A DNA stretch of 40,844 nt from Sphingobium indicum BiD32 (GTDB taxonomy: Bacteria; Pseudomonadota; Alphaproteobacteria; Sphingomonadales; Sphingomonadaceae), in NCBI RefSeq assembly GCF_000382885.1, contig NZ_CAVK010000152.1, positions 1 through 40,844 on the forward strand, given 5' to 3'. The translations under genes were made by a program, and so were the position numbers. Positions 29,420 to 36,875 of this stretch are shown here, piece by piece. Within the stretch, counting starts at the first letter, position 1. Every line of letters starts with the position of its first letter. Below the pieces are notes generated by a model that made no database searches, was not told the DNA's origin, and was given only the letters and a program-made list of their open reading frames with translations.

Positions 29420-30265
29420 ATGGAAAACGAAAAAGACGTGGTGTCGGTGCATGTCGAGGACCGGATCGCCTGGGTGAATTTCGCCCGCCCCGCCAAGCGC
29501 AACGCGATGAGCCCGACGCTCAACCGGCGCATGATGGAGGTGCTGGACGAGCTGGAATTTCGCGACGATGTCGGCGTTCTGGTGCTGAGCGGCGAAGGCA
29601 CCGCCTGGTCGGCGGGCATGGATTTGAAGGAATATTTCCGCGAGACCGAGGCTGACGGCCTGCGCGGCGTGCGCAAGTCGCAGCGTGAAAGCTATGGCTG
29701 GTTCCGCCGCCTGCGCTGGTTCCAGAAGCCGACCATCGCCATGGTCAATGGCTGGTGCTTTGGCGGCGGTTTTGGTCCGCTTTTCGCCTGTGATCTGGCC
29801 ATCTGCGCCGATGAAGCGCAGTTCGGGCTGTCCGAAATCAACTGGGGCATATTGCCTGGCGGCGGCGTGACCAAGGTGGTGGTCGACCTGCTTCCCATGC
29901 GCGACGCGATGTGGCTGACGCTGACCGGAGACCTGATCGATGGCCAGCAGGCGTCGGCGATGCGGCTGGTCAATGAAAGCGTGCCGCTCGACCAGTTGAA
30001 GGACCGCACCCGCGCGGTGGCCGACAAGCTGCTGGCGAAGAATCCGGTCGCGCTCAAATTCGCCAAGGATGCCGTCCGTCGCGTCAACACCATGACCTAT
30101 GACGAGGCCGAGGATTATCTGGTGCGGATGCAGGAAGCAGCCAATTTCCACGACAAGACCGAAGGTCGCAAGGAAGGCATCCGCCAGTTCATCGACGAGA
30201 AGAGTTACAAGCCGGGTCTGGGCAGCTATGACCTGTCCAAGGCAAAGGCCGACAGCGAGGCCTGA
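29420..30265 (+). CDS. Feruloyl-CoA hydratase/lyase homologue (Ech/HCHL)
   Basis: This crotonase-fold enzyme would convert feruloyl-CoA to vanillin and acetyl-CoA. The 281 residues align without gaps to Pseudomonas HCHL as I recall it. Shared blocks are SAGMDLKEYFRE, KPTIAMVNGWCFGGGF and ACDLAICADEAQFGLSEINWG. The glutamate needed for hydration (Glu143) is kept as Glu139, and Tyr75 as Tyr72. Two other active-site residues are changed: Ser123 is Gly119 and Tyr239 is Val235. The substrate range may therefore differ from true HCHL. I prefer ATG 29420, with AGGGAG 7 bases upstream; an ATG at 29417 is possible. It is a single-gene unit with a strong terminator. No feruloyl-CoA synthetase or vanillin dehydrogenase is in the window. 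Confidence 0.88.
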   Translation: MENEKDVVSVHVEDRIAWVNFARPAKRNAMSPTLNRRMMEVLDELEFRDDVGVLVLSGEGTAWSAGMDLKEYFRETEADGLRGVRKSQRESYGWFRRLRWFQKPTIAMVNGWCFGGGFGPLFACDLAICADEAQFGLSEINWGILPGGGVTKVVVDLLPMRDAMWLTLTGDLIDGQQASAMRLVNESVPLDQLKDRTRAVADKLLAKNPVALKFAKDAVRRVNTMTYDEAEDYLVRMQEAANFHDKTEGRKEGIRQFIDEKSYKPGLGSYDLSKAKADSEA

Positions 30266-30284
30266 TTCCCGCGTCCCTCCTGAC

Positions 30285-30316
30285 AGGTGCCGGATGCGCT
30301 CCGGCGCCTATTTTTT
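30285..30316 (+). terminator. Rho-independent terminator after the Ech homologue
   Basis: AGGTGCCGGA and TCCGGCGCCT form a 10-base stem with one wobble pair and a 5-base loop, followed by ATTTTTT. It lies 20 bases after the stop codon and separates the Ech unit from the MetE-like operon. Confidence 0.9.
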
Positions 30317-30344
30317 CATATCCGCGATATATCCATATCCGCGA
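30317..30344 (+). promoter_or_regulatory. Direct repeat CATATCCGCGA upstream of the MetE-like operon
   Basis: CATATCCGCGA occurs at 30317-30327 and again at 30334-30344, 17 bases apart. The first copy is also part of an imperfect palindrome, ATATC-CGC-GATAT. It lies 36-64 bases before the start codon, right after a terminator, so it is a candidate operator. The IclR protein encoded by the third gene of the operon is the obvious candidate binder; this is inference. Confidence 0.55.
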
Positions 30345-30380
30345 AACTGTGGCAGGATGCTCCAAAACAGGAGGATATCC

Positions 30381-31508
30381 ATGCCCATTGCCACCACCCA
30401 TGTCGGCAGCCTGCCACGCGGCGACGCGCTGACACCGCTGCTGCTGGCCCGCGACAAGGGCGAGCCTTATGACGCGGTGGCGTTCGATACATTGGTGCAG
30501 GCGGCCGTGTCGGAGGCCGTGACGGCGCAGATCGAGGCGGGCGTGTCGATCGTCAGCGATGGCGAATTGGGCAAGGTCGGCTACTCCACCTATATGATCG
30601 AGCGGCTGTCGGGGTTTGGCGGGCATACCGACCGACGCCCCGCCGCCGATCTGGCGCCGCTGCCGGAACTGCGGCAAAAGCTGGCGGCGATCATGGGCAG
30701 TCAGGATTTCACCCGCGCGTCCTGCATCGGCCCGGTGCGGAAGGTAACGCTGGACCCGCTGCATGACGATATTCGCCGGTTCAAGACGGCGCTGGCACCG
30801 CATGGGAACGGCGTGCGGGCGTTCATGAATGCCGCTTCGCCGGGGCTGATCACCGCGTTCCAGGTCAATCGCCATTATCCCAGCCATGAAGCCTATCTCG
30901 CCGATCTGGTCGATGCGATGCGCGAGGAATATGAGACGATCGTGGCGGCGGGGTTCGACCTGCAACTCGATTGCCCGGATTTGGCGATGTCGCGGCACAC
31001 TGGCTATCAGGATGCAAGCGAAGAGGAGTTTCTGAAGATCGCGGCGGCCAATGTCGAGGCATTGAATGCCGCGACCGCCAATATTCCGCCCGAACGGATG
31101 CGGATGCATATTTGCTGGGGCAATTATGAAGGCCCGCACGATCATGACATTCCGCTGGAGAAGGTGATCGACATCATCCTGCCCGCGCGGCCGGCCACCG
31201 TGCTGTTCGAGGGGGCCAATCCCTGCCATGAGCATGAGTGGACGGTGTGGCGCGATGCGGCCATTCCCGATCACAAGATATTGGCGCCCGGCCTGATCGA
31301 CACCTGTTCCAACTATGTCGAGCATCCTGAACTGATCGCCCAGCGGATCGAGCGCTTTGCGCGGATCGTCGGCAAGGACCGGGTGATCGGCAGCACCGAT
31401 TGCGGGTTCGGCACCTTTGCGGGCTATGGCAAGATCGACCCGGCGGTCACTTGGAAGAAGCTCCGGTCGCTGCGCGCGGGCGCTGATCTGGCGGACGCGC
31501 GACTGTGA
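30381..31508 (+). CDS. Stand-alone cobalamin-independent methionine synthase-like (MetE C-terminal domain) methyltransferase
   Basis: This 375-residue protein has the UROD/MetE-like TIM-barrel fold, comparable to the catalytic C-terminal half of MetE. It starts with TTHVGSLPRGDAL. The zinc ligands of MetE all have counterparts: His243 and Cys245 (MHICWGNYEG), Glu277 (LFEGANP) and Cys341 (GSTDCGFGT). The protein lacks the N-terminal MetE half. It could move methyl from 5-methyltetrahydrofolate to a thiol, or act on another methyl or alkyl donor. It sits next to a LigM-type demethylase that makes 5-methyltetrahydrofolate, so a C1 sink is plausible. The start ATG has AGGAGGA about 6 bases upstream. 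It is first in an operon with an NTF2-like protein (GTGA overlap) and an IclR regulator. Confidence 0.83.
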   Translation: MPIATTHVGSLPRGDALTPLLLARDKGEPYDAVAFDTLVQAAVSEAVTAQIEAGVSIVSDGELGKVGYSTYMIERLSGFGGHTDRRPAADLAPLPELRQKLAAIMGSQDFTRASCIGPVRKVTLDPLHDDIRRFKTALAPHGNGVRAFMNAASPGLITAFQVNRHYPSHEAYLADLVDAMREEYETIVAAGFDLQLDCPDLAMSRHTGYQDASEEEFLKIAAANVEALNAATANIPPERMRMHICWGNYEGPHDHDIPLEKVIDIILPARPATVLFEGANPCHEHEWTVWRDAAIPDHKILAPGLIDTCSNYVEHPELIAQRIERFARIVGKDRVIGSTDCGFGTFAGYGKIDPAVTWKKLRSLRAGADLADARL

Positions 31509-31903
31509 CGGCGCAGGAGCGGCGCGCCATCGAGGCGGATTGCGCCCGGCTGGTGGCGCTCTATGCCAATTTGAACGACGCAGGCGACTGGCAGGGGGTG
31601 GCCGATCTCTACGCGCCGGACGGGCGAATGGCACGGCCAACCGCGCCCGATGACTGGGTGCAGGGGCGCGAGGCGATACTGGCGGCTTTCCTTGCCCGAC
31701 CGGCGCGGGTGACGCGGCATATCTGTTCCAATGTCGTGATCGACGTGGTGAGCGCGACCGAGGCCGTGGGGGAAAGCGCGATGCTGTTGTTCACGGGCGA
31801 TAGCGCGCCTAAGGTCGGGTCGTTTCACGACCGCTTCATCCTGAGCGCGGCGGGATGGCGCTTTGCCGAACGGCGGGGCAGCCTGATTTTCCAGGGAAGC
31901 TAG
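31505..31903 (+). CDS. NTF2-like protein in the IclR operon
   Basis: This small NTF2/SnoaL-like protein of 132 residues has the usual start ADCARLVALYANLNDAGDWQGVADLYAPDG and a beta-sheet core (HICSNVVIDVV, ESAMLLFTGD, FHDRFILSAAGWRF). The substrate and reaction, if any, are unknown. It uses a GTG start that overlaps the stop of the MetE-like gene (GTGA), so it depends on translational coupling. It ends 6 bases before the IclR start. It is distinct from the NTF2-like protein at 25359 and shares only the fold pattern. A pocket protein acting on the same aromatic substrate as the methyltransferase is a guess. Confidence 0.78.
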   Translation: MTAQERRAIEADCARLVALYANLNDAGDWQGVADLYAPDGRMARPTAPDDWVQGREAILAAFLARPARVTRHICSNVVIDVVSATEAVGESAMLLFTGDSAPKVGSFHDRFILSAAGWRFAERRGSLIFQGS

Positions 31904-31909
31904 CAGCCC

Positions 31910-32671
31910 ATGAATGGCACCACGCCGTCCACCGTCAAATCGGCGATGCGGACGATCGACATCATCGAATATGTTGTCGCGCGGCCCGCTGGCGTGGTGG
32001 CGCAGGAGATTGCGGCGGGCCTGACCATTCCGGTCAGCAGCCTGTCCTATCTGCTCGCGACGCTGGTGGAGCGGCATTATCTGGCGCGGGAGGGACGGCG
32101 TTATCTGCCCGGCCCGGCGCTGGCCCGGCTGGCGTCGCCGCGCATGGCGCTGTCGCTGGCGGACAAGGTGCGGCCTCTGGTCAAATCGCTGCGGACCCAG
32201 ACCAATGAAACGGCGTCCTTCTTCGTGCGCGACGGGTGGCAGCTGGAGGCGATCGTCACCGAAACGGCGGAACAGTCGCTGCGCTATTCGATCAGCGTGG
32301 GGACGCGGATTCCGATGCACAGCCTGGCGGCGGGGAAGGCGTTGCTGGCGACGCTGGCCGATAGCGAGATCGACGCCTATTTCGCGCAGGTCGCGCTGGA
32401 GCCGTTCACGCCGCAGAGCGTGACAGACGAGGGGGCGTTGCGGGCGGAACTGGCCGCGATCCGCGCGTCGGGCGTGGGGCGCACGCGGGAGGAATACACG
32501 CCGGGCATTTGTGGCCTGGGCATAGCGGCGATGGTCGATGGCGTCGCAGTGGGTGCCTTTTCGGTCGCCATTCCCCTGCCCCGCTTCACAGCGGAACTGG
32601 AAGCGCGCGCGGTGGCGCGGCTGGAGCAGGCGGTCGGACTGTTCGCGGCGGCCGAGGTGCCTGCGGAGTAG
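31910..32671 (+). CDS. IclR-family transcriptional regulator
   Basis: This 253-residue protein has an N-terminal winged helix-turn-helix (SAMRTIDIIEYVVARPAGVVAQEIAAGL and PVSSLSYLLATLVERHYL, about residues 11-62). The IclR effector domain follows, with RIPMHSLAAGKALLA and the EYTPGICGLGIAAMV motif. IclR proteins commonly control aromatic catabolism in response to small acids. The gene follows the NTF2-like gene by 6 bases, so it is probably autoregulated through the operon promoter near 30317-30344. It could also control the neighbouring demethylase operons. It is the only regulator inside the aromatic part of the window. It is not the obvious binder of the TAACGATCGTTA sites, which look TetR-like. 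Confidence 0.9.
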   Translation: MNGTTPSTVKSAMRTIDIIEYVVARPAGVVAQEIAAGLTIPVSSLSYLLATLVERHYLAREGRRYLPGPALARLASPRMALSLADKVRPLVKSLRTQTNETASFFVRDGWQLEAIVTETAEQSLRYSISVGTRIPMHSLAAGKALLATLADSEIDAYFAQVALEPFTPQSVTDEGALRAELAAIRASGVGRTREEYTPGICGLGIAAMVDGVAVGAFSVAIPLPRFTAELEARAVARLEQAVGLFAAAEVPAE

Positions 32672-32777
32672 CGGCGTGGCGGCAGTGGCATGCGGCTATA
32701 AGTGAATTGCGGACAGTCGGCTTTCTTAACCCCCACCCGCAGGCGGGATGGGCGGCCACACCTGCCCCCCAAACGAA

Positions 32778-32807
32778 AACGGGGGACGCCTTTCGGTGTC
32801 CCCCGTT
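32778..32807 (-). terminator. Hairpin terminator after the LigM-type gene
   Basis: AACGGGGGACGCC (32778-32790) and GGTGTCCCCCGTT (32795-32807) form a 13-base stem with one imperfect pair and a TTTC loop. On the minus strand it is followed by TTCGTTT. It lies 21 bases past the demethylase stop and also faces the end of the IclR gene. Confidence 0.85.
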
Positions 32808-32828
32808 CCTCCCGCTCAGAGAGTCTGA

Positions 32829-34229
32829 TCAGGCTTTCTTGGTGCGCCAGCCGTCGGCGTAATTGTCGCGGGCGGCTTCCGAATAGGGGACCGAGGAAAC
32901 GATCGCCTTGATTTCGGTCTGGACGTGGGGTTCGACGGTCGGCTTGGAGGTGCCGCCATTGGGTTCGCCCCACAGCAGGGTCACTTCGGTGCCGGGTTCG
33001 GCGAACTCGGCATCGACCATCGCCAGCGCCAGGAAGCGGCCGGCGTTGATGGTGTAGCCGATCCAGGTGGACAGGCCGATGGTCTTGCCGTCCTTCAGCA
33101 CCGCGTCATAGGGGTGCATACAATAGACCGCGCTGGGGAATTCGAGGAACTTGGCCTTGTCACCCGTCTGGAGCATCGAGCTCATGACGCGGACGATATC
33201 CTCATTGTCGAGGGCCAGCGTCACCTTCTGGCGGTGCGGCTTGTCCTTGACCTTTTCCAGCGCTTCGCGGCCGATAAAGTCATGGTCGAACTTGACCATG
33301 ATGCCATAGCCCAGCTCCCACGGGTTGAGGTAATAATCCTCGATATTGTCGGAGACGAAGCTGCCGCCGAGCGAGCACATGCCTTCATAGGATTTGGCGG
33401 GCAGCCATTCGCGGAACGCCTTGGAGCCTTCGCCGGTATAGGTGGCGGGCAGCGGCGATGGGATCCAGCCGGATTCCAGCGTGTTCGACGAATAGGTGCG
33501 GCCGCCGCAGAGCGTCAGGCCAAAATCCTTGCCCGCTTCGATCAGCGCGTTGCGGACGGTGTCATAATCCTTCCAGGGACCAAACAGCTCGTAACCGGGC
33601 TGGCCGGCCATGCCGTGACGCAGCGCGCGCACTTCGACGCCCGCGATCATGATCGGCGCCATGTGGAAGAATTTGAGGTCCGGCGGGGTCTGGCCCATCG
33701 CCTTTTCCAACACGGGCATGGCGTTTGGCCCCTGCAGCTGGAAGCGATAGTTGCGGCGATAGCCCTGCTGGTCGAGCGGGCGGGCGGCGGTGCGTTCGTC
33801 GCGTTCGACCTTCACGTCCCACTTGCCGGTCGAGGCCCAATATTCGACCCATTCGATGGAAGGCGCGCGGCCGACCAGCTCGAACTTTTCTTCTTCGAGA
33901 TAGAAGAGGATGACGTCGCCGATGACGAAGCCTTCGGGGGTGACGGGCGCGAACTGCTTGGCGCGGTTGGGCACGAAGCCCTTGAAGCTGTTGGGGGCGA
34001 GATAGGACAGCATGTCGAATGCGCCGGGACCGGTGACGAGCAGATCGACCATGTGGAAGCTCTGGTTGAACAGGACCGAGCTTTCCGCCCAGCTGCGCTG
34101 TTCGTCGCGCCAGTTGCTATATTCGCCCGGCACGCCCGGATAGGCATTGGGGCCGACCTGCTGGTTGCGCAGGAATTCGACGATGTCGCCCTTTTCAACG
34201 AGCAGTTGTTGCAGGGACTTGTCAGTCAT
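32829..34229 (-). CDS. ligM: Tetrahydrofolate-dependent aryl O-demethylase, LigM/DesA type
   Basis: This glycine-cleavage-T-protein-like enzyme moves the methyl group of vanillate, 3-O-methylgallate or syringate to tetrahydrofolate, giving 5-methyltetrahydrofolate and the catechol. The 466 residues align along the whole length with LigM of Sphingobium SYK-6 as I recall it. Shared blocks include NTLESGWIPSPLPA and NIEDYYLNPWELGYG. Residues important in LigM are all present one position lower: Tyr30, His59, Arg121, Tyr246 and Trp255. The substrate cannot be fixed between LigM and DesA from sequence alone. The ribosome site AAGGAGAGG precedes the ATG. It starts immediately after the alpha/beta hydrolase stop, so they are co-transcribed. 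The divergent MetF-PurU-FolD operon disposes of the C1 unit. Confidence 0.92.
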   Translation of the reverse strand: MTDKSLQQLLVEKGDIVEFLRNQQVGPNAYPGVPGEYSNWRDEQRSWAESSVLFNQSFHMVDLLVTGPGAFDMLSYLAPNSFKGFVPNRAKQFAPVTPEGFVIGDVILFYLEEEKFELVGRAPSIEWVEYWASTGKWDVKVERDERTAARPLDQQGYRRNYRFQLQGPNAMPVLEKAMGQTPPDLKFFHMAPIMIAGVEVRALRHGMAGQPGYELFGPWKDYDTVRNALIEAGKDFGLTLCGGRTYSSNTLESGWIPSPLPATYTGEGSKAFREWLPAKSYEGMCSLGGSFVSDNIEDYYLNPWELGYGIMVKFDHDFIGREALEKVKDKPHRQKVTLALDNEDIVRVMSSMLQTGDKAKFLEFPSAVYCMHPYDAVLKDGKTIGLSTWIGYTINAGRFLALAMVDAEFAEPGTEVTLLWGEPNGGTSKPTVEPHVQTEIKAIVSSVPYSEAARDNYADGWRTKKA

Positions 34230-35003
34230 TCAAACCTCTCCTTTGGCATGATAAGAAATGTTACGGAAATCGGGTGTGGCGGGCATGGCGAGCCATTCCC
34301 CCACCAGCGTGTTGAACGCCTGTGGCGCTTCGGCGGGCATCATATGGCCCGCGCCTTCGACGACGCGCAGCTGCGCGCCGGGAATCGCTGCGACGATCGC
34401 TTCATGCTGGGCAACCGGGGACCATTGGTCCTGCCGACCGACCATGGCGAGCGTGGGACAAGCGATGGTTGGCAGCAGTGCATCGACCGACGGGCGGTTG
34501 AGCAGCGCTTCAATCTGCGCCTCGAACGTCGAAAGTCCCGCCGAGACGGCCATGGTATAGAGGCTGTCCATCAGCGCTTCATTGCGCAGACCCGCAAAGC
34601 CGACCATCGGCGGCAGCCAGTCGGCGACCAGCGCGGCCATGCCCTGATCGCGGCCAATATCGCGCAGCGCGTAGCGCGCTTCGCGTTCGCCGGGCCTGGG
34701 GCTGTGAACGCCGGTATCGACCAGCGCGAGTCGCTCAACCCGGTCGGGCGCCTTGCGCAATAGCTCCAGCGCGACGCGCGCGCCCATGGAATGACCGAGC
34801 AGCGATATCCGCGCGGGCATCCGGGCCAGCGCATAGTCGGCCATCGCCTCTATCCGGTCGCACCCGGCGTAAAAGCCGTCGATCACCTGGGCGGCGGGGA
34901 AAGCATCGACCAGATCGGCAAACATGCGCGAATCGCACATCAACCCCGGAAGGATGATGAGCGGCGCGGCTTTGCTGCCCTGATCGGATGTTTTCGTATC
35001 CAT
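34230..35003 (-). CDS. Alpha/beta hydrolase upstream of the O-demethylase
   Basis: This alpha/beta-hydrolase-fold protein of about 257 residues begins with LIILPGLMCDSRMFADLV, has the nucleophile elbow GHSMGA, and ends with the catalytic-histidine segment VEGAGHMMPAEAP. An acid residue is expected in VGRQDQWSPV. Such proteins cleave esters, lactones or C-C bonds of ring-fission products; the substrate here is unknown. I start at ATG 35003. A longer reading to 35090 would run through the divergent promoter region and lacks a clear ribosome site. The gene abuts the LigM-type gene directly (stop at 34230, next start at 34229). An ester hydrolase releasing a methoxy-aromatic acid for demethylation is a plausible inference. 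Confidence 0.8.
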   Translation of the reverse strand: MDTKTSDQGSKAAPLIILPGLMCDSRMFADLVDAFPAAQVIDGFYAGCDRIEAMADYALARMPARISLLGHSMGARVALELLRKAPDRVERLALVDTGVHSPRPGEREARYALRDIGRDQGMAALVADWLPPMVGFAGLRNEALMDSLYTMAVSAGLSTFEAQIEALLNRPSVDALLPTIACPTLAMVGRQDQWSPVAQHEAIVAAIPGAQLRVVEGAGHMMPAEAPQAFNTLVGEWLAMPATPDFRNISYHAKGEV

Positions 35004-35014
35004 GAAGTTTTCAT

Positions 35015-35036
35015 CTATACGAATGTTTACGGATAG
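35015..35036. promoter_or_regulatory. Imperfect palindrome between the divergent demethylase and C1 operons
   Basis: CTATACG (35015-35021) and CGGATAG (35030-35036) are inverted arms with one mismatch around an 8-base spacer. The spacer region carries ACGAATGTT, identical to the core of the operator at 25308, but the outer bases do not match. It lies between the two divergent starts (35003 and 35120), so one protein could control both operons. Confidence 0.45.
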
Positions 35037-35119
35037 GCTAGGGGAAAAATGCGCCGGGGAGAGGCACGCCGCTTTCTTCACCTGGGCCACCCCTGATCGA
35101 ACGCTACCGGGAGAGAGTC

Positions 35120-35989
35120 ATGAGCTTGCCGTCGATCCATCCGAACTGGGATTTGCCGCCAAAGGGCATGACCGATGGCTATTCGCTGGAAATCACGGCG
35201 AAAGACATTGACGCGCTGCGCGAGGCCGCGCCCGCCATGGCGCCTGAAACCCCGGTCGCCGTCACCTTCCTGCCCGGCGAATCGCTGGAGGCGCGAATCG
35301 AGGCGGCGCGCACGGTCCGGGCGCTGGGTTTTGAACCGATGCCGCATTTTTCCGCGCGCCGTCTGGAGTCGGGCGATGATTTCGAGGCCTATCTGGCCGC
35401 CGTGGTGCGCGAGGCCGGTGTCACCCGCTGCTTCATCATCGCGGGCGATCCGCCCGAAGCCGCTGGTCCCTATACTGACAGCATGTCGCTGATCCGTACC
35501 GGGGCGTTTGAGCGGGCGGGGATCAGGGCGATCGGCATTGGCGGCCATCCCGAAGGCCATCCCAATATGACGCCCGACCAGTGTTTCGACATATTGATCG
35601 CCAAATGTGCGGAAATCGAAGCGCGCGGCATGGCCCCGCTGATCGTCACCCAGTTCAGTTTCGACGCAGCGCCAGTGCTGGCCTGGCTGGCAGAATTACG
35701 CGCGCGCGGCATTGTTGCGCCGGTGCGGATCGGCATTCCCGGACCAGCGGGGATCAAGACGCTGATGCGCTTTGCCGCGCGCTGCGGCGTGGGGGCGTCG
35801 GCGTCGGTGCTGACCAAATATGGCATTTCGATCACCAAGCTGATCGGCACCGCTGGTCCCGACAAGCTGGTCGATGCCCTTGGCAAAGGGCTGGGAAGCC
35901 AGCATGGCAAGGTGCGATTGCATTTCTATCCATTTGGCGGCCTCGCGCGGACCGTCGAATGGATCAACGATTATACGAAAAGCCGCTAA
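35120..35989 (+). CDS. metF: Methylenetetrahydrofolate reductase
   Basis: This flavin-dependent TIM-barrel enzyme interconverts 5-methyl- and 5,10-methylenetetrahydrofolate. The 289 residues fit the bacterial MetF length. Visible marks include the [18 protein letters not shown] segment, [18 protein letters not shown] (the flavin/folate site region around residues 105-125), [13 protein letters not shown] and [16 protein letters not shown]. In this place it should run in the oxidative direction, regenerating methylene-tetrahydrofolate from the 5-methyl form made by the LigM-type demethylase. The SYK-6 genome has the same ligM-metF association. The ATG has GGGAGAGAG directly upstream. It is first in a tight metF-purU-folD-folB operon. 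Confidence 0.92.
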   Translation: MSLPSIHPNWDLPPKGMTDGYSLEITAKDIDALREAAPAMAPETPVAVTFLPGESLEARIEAARTVRALGFEPMPHFSARRLESGDDFEAYLAAVVREAGVTRCFIIAGDPPEAAGPYTDSMSLIRTGAFERAGIRAIGIGGHPEGHPNMTPDQCFDILIAKCAEIEARGMAPLIVTQFSFDAAPVLAWLAELRARGIVAPVRIGIPGPAGIKTLMRFAARCGVGASASVLTKYGISITKLIGTAGPDKLVDALGKGLGSQHGKVRLHFYPFGGLARTVEWINDYTKSR

Positions 35990-36018
35990 AGGCGGCGCGA
36001 CTTGAGCGGAGAAGCGAT

Positions 36019-36873
36019 GTGACCGAGATTTGCACCCTGACCCTGCAATGCGACGACCGGCCCGGCCTGGTGGCCGATGTCGCCGGCTTTTTGGCGCAGC
36101 AGGGCGGCAATATTACCGATGCCCAGCAGTTTAACGACAAGCTGACCGACCGTTTCTTCATGCGGGTGGAATTTGAGGCGGCGGACGACAGCGTCGACGG
36201 GCTGCGCGCGGCCTTCACCAATGTGGCGCAGAAGCGCGGCATGGAATGGAGCCTGCGTCGCCGCAGCGAGCGGCAGAAAGTGCTGCTGCTGGTCAGCAAG
36301 TTCGACCATTGTCTGGGCGACCTGCTGTATCGCTGGCGCATCGGCGAACTGGACATGGATGTGGTGGGCATCATCTGCAACCATCCGCGCGAGGCGCTGA
36401 CCATATCGCTGATCGGCGACGTGCCGTTCCACCATCTGCCCGTGACCAAGGACACGAAGGCCGAGCAGGAAGCACAGATCAAGGCGATCGTTGACGAAAC
36501 CGGTGCGGACCTGATCGTGCTGGCGCGATACATGCAGATTTTGAGCGACGATCTGGCCGGGTTCGTGTCCGGCCGGTGCATCAATATCCACCATAGTTTC
36601 CTGCCCGGCTTCAAGGGAGCCAAGCCCTATCATCAGGCGCATGAACGCGGGGTCAAGATGATCGGCGCGACGGCGCATTATGTGACCGCGGACCTGGATG
36701 AAGGCCCGATTATCCATCAGGATGTCGAGGCCATCGGCCATGCCGATACGCCCGATGACCTGGTGCGCAAGGGCCGCGATATCGAACGGCGGGTGCTGGC
36801 GACAGCGGTGCAGCATCATTTGCAGGGTCGGGTGTTCCTGAACGGCGCGCGTACCGTCGTTTTCAAGGCCTGA
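36019..36873 (+). CDS. purU: Formyltetrahydrofolate deformylase
   Basis: This enzyme hydrolyses 10-formyltetrahydrofolate to formate and tetrahydrofolate. The 284 residues have an N-terminal ACT domain ([20 protein letters not shown], about residues 6-25) and a C-terminal formyltransferase-type catalytic domain. The catalytic Asn-His-Asp set lies in [17 protein letters not shown] and [12 protein letters not shown] chose GTG 36019 because the ACT domain starts there and GGAGAA precedes it; upstream frame extensions run into metF. It lies 29 bases after metF and 2 bases before folD. In the O-demethylation pathway it frees the folate carrier and releases the methoxyl carbon as formate. A formate dehydrogenase is not in the window. 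Confidence 0.93.
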   Translation: MTEICTLTLQCDDRPGLVADVAGFLAQQGGNITDAQQFNDKLTDRFFMRVEFEAADDSVDGLRAAFTNVAQKRGMEWSLRRRSERQKVLLLVSKFDHCLGDLLYRWRIGELDMDVVGIICNHPREALTISLIGDVPFHHLPVTKDTKAEQEAQIKAIVDETGADLIVLARYMQILSDDLAGFVSGRCINIHHSFLPGFKGAKPYHQAHERGVKMIGATAHYVTADLDEGPIIHQDVEAIGHADTPDDLVRKGRDIERRVLATAVQHHLQGRVFLNGARTVVFKA

Positions 36874-36875
36874 CC

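Noticed and set aside
32737..32746. Short CCGC/GCGG hairpin between the IclR and LigM-type genes
   Set aside because: The four-base stem is too short to support a terminator when a much better one lies 35 bases away.
34252..34263. TAAGAAATGTTA, two mismatches from the regulon palindrome, upstream of the LigM-type gene
   Set aside because: It breaks the symmetry of the palindrome and lies inside the 3' end of the hydrolase coding sequence, so I do not count it as a site.
35003..35090. Longer N terminus for the alpha/beta hydrolase
   Set aside because: The extra 29 residues would cross the divergent promoter region and lack a good ribosome site; the core fold begins after Met at 35003.
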